A stretch of DNA of 64,000 nucleotides, taken from contig CM066727.1 of the NCBI GenBank assembly GCA_033961575.1, positions 1,450,001-1,514,000 of the forward strand. The letters run 5' to 3'. The first letter of the stretch is position 1, and each line of letters opens with the position of its first letter. Positions 58,823-64,000 of the stretch are shown piece by piece. This DNA is from Aselliscus stoliczkanus. Lineage: Eukaryota; Chordata; Mammalia; Chiroptera; Hipposideridae. Under the pieces are notes generated by a model that did not search any database, was not told where the DNA came from, and saw nothing but the letters and a program-made list of their open reading frames with translations. The position numbers and the translations under genes are program-made.

Positions 58823-59358
58823 GCAACAATGTTGCTAACCTTTTTTGATATCACAGGGATTACTCATTATGAATTTATACCAACTAGACAAAGAGTTAAC
58901 CAAGTTTACTATTTGGAAGTGCTGAAAAGTCTGTGTGAGAAAGTTAGACGACCTGAACTTTACACCAACAGTTCATGGCTCTTGCATCACGACAATCCAC
59001 CAGCTCACGCGGCTCTGTCTGGGAGGGAGTTTTTAGCCAGGAAACAAATAGCTGTATTGGAACACCCTCCCTACTCACCTGATCTGGCCCCCAGTGACTT
59101 CTTTCTTTACCCAAAGAGAAAGGAAATATTGAAAGGAAGACATTTTGAGGACATTCAGGACATCAAGGGAATACGATGACAGCTCTGGTGGCCATTCCAG
59201 AAAAGAGTTCCAAAATTGCTTTGAAGGGTGGACTGGGTGCTGGCATCAGTGCATAGCTTCCCAAGGGGAGGACTTCAAAGGGGACCATAGTGATATCCAG
59301 CAATGAGGCATGGAGCACTTTTTCTAGGATGAGTTCACGAACTTAATATGTCAAATTC
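58823..59358 (+). pseudogene. mariner-type transposase remnant with 3' end
   Basis: The frame from 58829 encodes a C-terminal mariner transposase part: MLLTFFDITGITHYEFIP, HHDNPPAHAALS, then HPPYSPDLAPSDFF. The two aspartates in HDN and PSD are separated by 34 residues, the DD34D spacing of mariner. After a frameshift near 59175 the reading continues as FQNCFEGW, QCIASQGEDFKGDHSDIQQ to a stop at 59303-59305. The usual mariner length is about 340 aa. The N-terminal DNA-binding part and the first catalytic aspartate are missing, so it is dead. The 3' flank GATGAGTTCACGAACTTAAT resembles a mariner inverted repeat. Confidence 0.9.
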
Positions 59359-59740
59359 CATTATTCTTTTATAACCATTGCAGAAACACACTAAAAAGAA
59401 GAAGAAGAAGAAGAATCAAGTGAAGGACAGGAGAAGGTGGGGAAGAGAGTAAGAGGGTAGAGAGGAGATGGATGAGAGGGAGAAACAGAGGAAAAGCCAC
59501 GAGGAGCCCGCGTCTCTCCTGCGTGGACCTGTCCTCAGACCTTGCGAACACTGCGCTTTCACTCTGACTTGTCAACCTGGCTTTGATTTCTCTCCCTGTT
59601 CCTCAAATATGGGTACTTTCCCTTCCTTTGGATTGGGAATATATTTTTTAAACACTTTCCTAAGACATTATCCGGCATCTCTATGTTTTTAGTCAGAATT
59701 TCTTGTCTTCCAGGTTGTCAGTGTTACTATGGCTGTCAAG
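59359..59740. other. unassigned sequence with a (GAA)n patch
   Basis: A short (GAA)n run at about 59396-59415. Otherwise nothing recognised. Confidence 0.45.
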
Positions 59741-60010
59741 TGGCTTCCATGAAACTGGTTAAGTTTATTCCTGGAAATATCGTTGTTGTTGATGTTCTGA
59801 GTAGGATGTGTTCTTTTGTTATATTTCACATGACTGGTTTGGCTACATTTTAGTATGTTGGACCTATTTCTCTATACCTATGTTTTATGCATTTGTAAAT
59901 CTAGTTTTACGTTGTCTGCCTATTACCATAGACAATGACAATTATTTTAATGTATTAATATACTTTAATATTAAACTTAGATTTAATAAAAGGATTTGTT
60001 TCGATCTTTT
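59741..60010 (-). mobile_element. ancient L1 ORF2 reverse-transcriptase fragment (antisense)
   Basis: Plus-strand phrases 'ggttaagtttattcctggaa', 'atcgttgttgttgatgttct', 'ttatatttcacatgactggt' and 'taccatagacaatgacaatt' follow the antisense L1 ORF2 order ('ttaagtttattcctaggtat', 'ttctaactggttattgctgg', 'tcatctgcaaataatgacag'). Highly diverged, no open frame. Confidence 0.6.
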
Positions 60011-60304
60011 AACTTGCCCATTGCACTGTTAAAGCAAAAAACACAGGCCCATAATGGTGTCCCTCGAGCTAAAAGCCCATGACACCACACCCATCGACTT
60101 CATACCTGACCTAAGTGCAGTTTCGACCTTTCCAGAAACATCACCTTCCTCAGGTAGGCTGAAATTTTCTGGTCAACACCAATGAGGTCATCCCTCACTC
60201 GGGCCTCTCCTTCCCTCAGAGAAAGAAGAAGCAATCTACATAAAACATAAAACAAAACCCTTGTGATTCCCTTTCCCTCCCCCCAAATGATGGAAGGATA
60301 ACCT
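60011..60304. other. unassigned intergenic sequence
   Basis: Nothing recognised. Confidence 0.45.
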
Positions 60305-60715
60305 TTTTTTTAAATTAAAGTTTACTGGGGTGACAATAGTTAGTACAGTTACATGGATTTCAGGTGTACAATTCTGTAATATATCATCTATATATCACGT
60401 TGTGTGCTCACCGCCCGGAGTCAGTCCTTCCATCACCATAGATTTGATCCCATTTACCCTCATCTACCACCGCCTCCCTCCTTTGTAACCACCAAACTAT
60501 TGTCTGTGTCTATAAGTTTTTGTTTCTTTTTTTGTTTGTCTTGTTCCTTTGTTGCTTCCAGTTTTATATCTCACATATCAGTGAAAGCATATGGTTCTCG
60601 AATTTTTCTGTCTGACTTAGCAAAATGATCTCAAGGTCCATCTACATTGTCATAAATGGCAGTATTTCATCTTTTCTTATGGCAGAATAGTATTCCATTG
60701 TATATTTGTTTTCTT
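60305..60715 (-). mobile_element. L1 3' end fragment (antisense)
   Basis: The same 3'UTR type as 18040-18375: 'actggggtgacaatagttag', 'atttcaggtgtacaattctg', 'gtgtgctcaccgcccggagt' and 'aaactattgtctgtgtctat'. It extends further, through 'tgatctcaaggtccatctac' and 'gaatagtattccattgtata', so it keeps more of the 3'UTR. Non-coding. Confidence 0.82.
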
Positions 60716-60774
60716 AACAGCACTTAAAATGACTGAGTTCAGCTTCACTGAAGTCTTGGATCCAGAAGACATTG

Positions 60775-60970
60775 TTTTTCAACATTATTATTCTTTATTT
60801 TTAAAACCCATTTTATTGTTTTTTATTACGGTATAATTGACATATAACATTATATTAGTTTCAGGGGTACAGCATAATGATTCGATATTTGTACACTGCA
60901 AAATCATCACCACAGTAAGTCTAGCCAACATCTATTACCATACAGTTACACATTTTTTAAAAATTGTATT
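60775..60970 (-). mobile_element. older L1 3' end fragment (antisense)
   Basis: 'tacggtataattgacatata', 'attatattagtttcaggggt', 'cagcataatgattcgatatt' and 'catcaccacagtaagtctag' are the classic antisense L1M 3'-end phrases found in all placental mammals. It lies next to the L1 piece at 60305-60715 but is of a different subfamily. Confidence 0.8.
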
Positions 60971-62300
60971 TGTGTATGTTGGGTATACTTAAATATTGTA
61001 TTTGTGTTTATTTTCATGAGTAACATTTCCTCTCAAATTCACTTAAGACACTGTATGGAAAGTCAGTGCATTTTTTGCAACTTGCTTTCTCTTTTCATGT
61101 ATTGGCCAAACATGGTTATATTGTACAGAAATCAAAATACAAGAAAATGTTTAGTGACATGGCAAATCATTATCTTCTATTTGTTACTTTCTGTCATCAT
61201 TTTCTATAGGCATATTTATAATTTACTACTTTTAGTAATTCATTTCCGTAGCAAAAGGATATAGTGGTTGTGTTGTAAAATATATAAACTTTAATCTTTT
61301 TTTCTATAGTAATCTGTTTAGTAGGAGCAGCACTACGGTTAAAATAATAATAATGTAAATAGGTTACAACTTAAGAATGTGACAATATAAACAAGAAGTT
61401 AAAACTAAGATTGGCCTAAGTTAATCATTCATTAGAAAACAAAAATCTAGTTGTATTTTGCTTCTTGTTTAGAAATAAACATGTTAGAAGTATTATGTAT
61501 ATATCCCCCCAAATATGTTTTCTGTATGCTGAATTTTTATCACTTTCTGTCTTACAGAACTAAAGATCAACATGATAGCAAATATGGAGATTATTAGCAA
61601 AATAGATTATAAAATAAATTAAATTATTTGAAGGAAAAATAGGCATCATTAATGAAAAAAACATTTTCCACAAAATCGGAACATTGGTTATAAAATGCAC
61701 TGTACTGCACCAAAATCTATTTAAATTCACAAAGAACAGGAAAAAAAGAGAGAAAAAAATCTTTTGTCCCAGATAATTACTTTCATATAAAATTTAAGAA
61801 TTATATTATATTATAGTAGATACCTCATAAATCTCCTGTAAAATAGTGCATTTTGTTCAATATGTCATTCAAGCAGTTCATTAGAAAATGGTACACTGGC
61901 ATCTTATTTTTACATTTCACCATAACTTATCAGTAACCTGGTATTTAATCTTTTTCAAATTATATCCAGAAGAAAAGAAAGAGTCCCCTTACCTGCTACT
62001 CACTCACGTAGCCCTGGCTTCTGACCTGTTCTATTGGTTTGAAATTCCAAACTTCTATATTTCTGCGGTTACTCACAAACCTGTGATGACAGTCCAGGCA
62101 CAGCCTCATGTCACTGTTAACAAATGTCACAAGCCAATCAGTCGAAGTTCACACAGAGACATACATGTTTATTTCTTGCTATCATTGTTGAGAATGGTGG
62201 ATGAGCAGACTTAATTTTTTGTTTTATATCTCAAGCGGTTGACAACTTTTAATGAGAAATTCTGTGTTGAAATATTGCTAAAGAATTTCTTTTGTCACAG
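60971..62300. other. unassigned AT-rich intergenic sequence
   Basis: No gene, RNA or clear repeat. The open frames at 61004-61264 and 61888-62214 lack domains. Confidence 0.45.
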
Positions 62301-62359
62301 AGGGAAGAAAACAGGAGATGAAACTCATACTGCATGAGGATGAAAAGGAAGCAAGGCAG
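62301..62359 (+). other. possible short exon (speculative)
   Basis: An acceptor-like TTTCTTTTGTCACAG ends at 62300 and a strong donor CAG|GTGAGAG follows 62359. The 59-nt interval between is open in one phase (reading through KQEMKLILHEDEKEARQ). The two sites are a reasonable splice pair, but such pairs occur by chance in kilobases of DNA. No neighbouring exon or protein family was recognised. It might equally be a non-coding RNA exon or nothing. Confidence 0.12.
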
Positions 62360-63781
62360 GTGAGAGGACTTGACCTTGAGTTTCCTAATGGCTTTCGAAA
62401 GTTGCCCAGGTACGTTACAGGTGAGGGGCTGTTGGCCGGAGGCGTCCTGGGGGGTGTGCAGGGTGAGCCTTATGGTGAGATAATGTTTTCTGCCTTCCTT
62501 CCTGCAGGTGTGACTCGAACCTGGGACATCCATATGCAGATAACGAGTGTGTCAACGCCACTGCCCCGTTGGAGTCCAGACCTGTTGTGTCTGCATCGGT
62601 GTGTCCGTGATGACAGGGAATGGCTGTGAATTCCTACATATCACTGTACTAGAATTTTGAGATTTACATAATAAACATCTCCTTCCCAAGCACAGAAGAG
62701 AGCATCTGCACTATCCTTAGAGCTAAAGACGCTCCTGGAATATTAAACGCTATCAGGACGATGACGGGAGATCTGTAAATAGGAGCAGTGATGGTGACAG
62801 AGGACCTCATAGTCAAGCAAGCAAGACCAAGTGACAGAGCATTCTCCCGGCATCGAGAGGGCCACTCTGTACCCCAGGAGTCGGGCCGGCTCCTCTGCTG
62901 GCAGCAGCTGTGATGAATAGAAAGCCCAGAGGTCTGTGGTCAGAGGCTGGCAGCAGGTTATTAGTGTGTAAAGGGACCCAAGACCACTGGACCTCTAGAC
63001 CCCGGGTGCCTGCTGTGTTGTCAGGGTCTGTAATTGTTCTTCCCAGGGTGTGTCCATTATTCCTAATCAGCACTCTTAAATGCCACTCATTTCACTAATA
63101 CTGAAACCATTCCCATTACAGTAATTGGCCATCTGCTTAGATAGCAGTAAGGACACCTCAGGTGCTAAGTGGCCAGCCTTTAAGGTGTCACTGCTGTGAA
63201 CGTGCTTCCTGTGGTACCTGCCCGCTTTGGGTTCCAGGATTTCAATTCAGCCCTTGGAATGCTAATTAAACCCCTAGGGGGTTAACTTGGAAACATGATC
63301 CACTGCTTACACTAAGCAGCTTAGAGTTAGTTACCAAATGCCACAACTTCTAGAAAGAAGGAAATTCAGAGATCCAGGAACACAGCCGTCCATGGACACT
63401 TCCCAGCACCTGTACCACAGTGAACTGACATTTGAAGGGAAGACTGGAGCCCTGAGAGGGTTAAATATTTTCTGCATTATCAAAATGCTAATGCACTGCT
63501 TTTGGGTCATAGATGTTTCTAGAACACGATTATTTTAAAGATGGCTCAATTATGTGGTGTGTTTCTACTCTTCATCACTTTCTCCAAACCACCTTCTCCC
63601 GACTTTCACGTGTAAATAGCAACGTCACCAGCTCCACATTTATGCAGACTCAAAATTCGAATCATTATGGGTGTTGTTCTTTCTCCCATCTGACTCCTTC
63701 CCAAAGCTGGTCACTCGCACGCTTTTTGTTTCCCTTCCTTCCTCCCGCCCTCATTCTTCCCTTTTTCAGTTTCCTTGGATC
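62360..63781. other. unassigned intergenic sequence
   Basis: Short overlapping open frames on both strands (62249-62629, 62813-63098) without domains. Nothing else seen. Confidence 0.4.
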
Positions 63782-63913
63782 CTCTCGCTCTCGCTCTCTC
63801 GCTCTCTCTCTCTCGCTCTCGCTCTCTCGCTCGCTCTCTCTCTCGCTCTCGCTCTCGCTCTCTCGCTCTCGCTCTCTCGCTCTCGCTCTCTCGCTCTCGC
63901 TCTCTCGCTCTTT
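63782..63913 (+). repeat. (TC)n/(CTCTCG)n microsatellite
   Basis: About 130 bp of CTCTCG and CTCTCTCG steps. The regularly placed CpGs make it a compound, probably polymorphic tract. The serine/leucine/arginine-rich open frames are artefacts. Confidence 0.97.
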
Positions 63914-64000
63914 CCCTCAGTAATCTATCCTCCCTTTCCTAGAAAGCCCAGCTCCTTTCTGAGTCTACGTCTAACTTCCTAATTCAAAGAATAAGAGCTG

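Overview
The window is non-coding, repeat-dominated mammalian nuclear DNA, and I found no intact protein-coding or RNA gene in it. The repeats point to a laurasiatherian mammal, most likely a bat. It carries several L1 3' ends of a type I know from bats and related orders. It has three copies of a tRNA-derived SINE with clean target-site duplications, two of them head-only and one long form. It also has MLT1-type LTRs, MIR remnants and L1M fragments common to placental mammals, plus a very small piggyBac-like element resembling bat piggyBac ends. The bat assignment is an inference from repeat memory, not from a gene.

Layout. 1-5.9 kb: old intergenic sequence with MIR scraps, one SINE (1521-1635) and one L1 3' end. 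5.9-9.4 kb: a minus-strand L1 with a GC-rich 5'UTR containing about 110-bp tandem monomers, an ORF1 broken by two frameshifts, an ORF2 reduced to a decayed endonuclease part, and a 3'UTR with a duplicated G-rich segment. A 117-bp piggyBac-like MITE sits inside this 3'UTR in a TTAA site. 9.4-26.2 kb: unique-looking sequence with an L1M 3'UTR, two MLT1 LTRs, a five-copy 37-bp minisatellite (16329-16512), a long SINE (18841-19273) and microsatellites.

26.2-29.24 kb is a minisatellite of roughly 80 copies of a 37-bp G/A-rich unit. After 6.5 kb of non-repetitive DNA comes a 10-kb array (35715-45745) built from 18-, 19-, 20- and 21-bp versions of one C-rich unit containing telomere-like CCTAACC words. 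The G-rich strands of the two arrays lie on opposite DNA strands. These arrays are the most striking content of the window. The long open frames over them follow from unit composition and are not read as genes.

45.75-64 kb: a GC-richer flank (about 46.1-47.8 kb), a SINE with perfect 15-bp duplications, a GATA-type microsatellite, an antisense L1M ORF2 fragment, a Tigger-like MITE with TA duplications, a MIR, an MLT1 LTR, a mariner transposase remnant with a visible DD34D spacing, further L1 pieces and a terminal (TC)n tract.

Nothing here works together as a pathway. The window records layers of transposon insertion plus two large tandem-repeat expansions. Repeat family names come from recognition by eye and should be confirmed with a repeat library.
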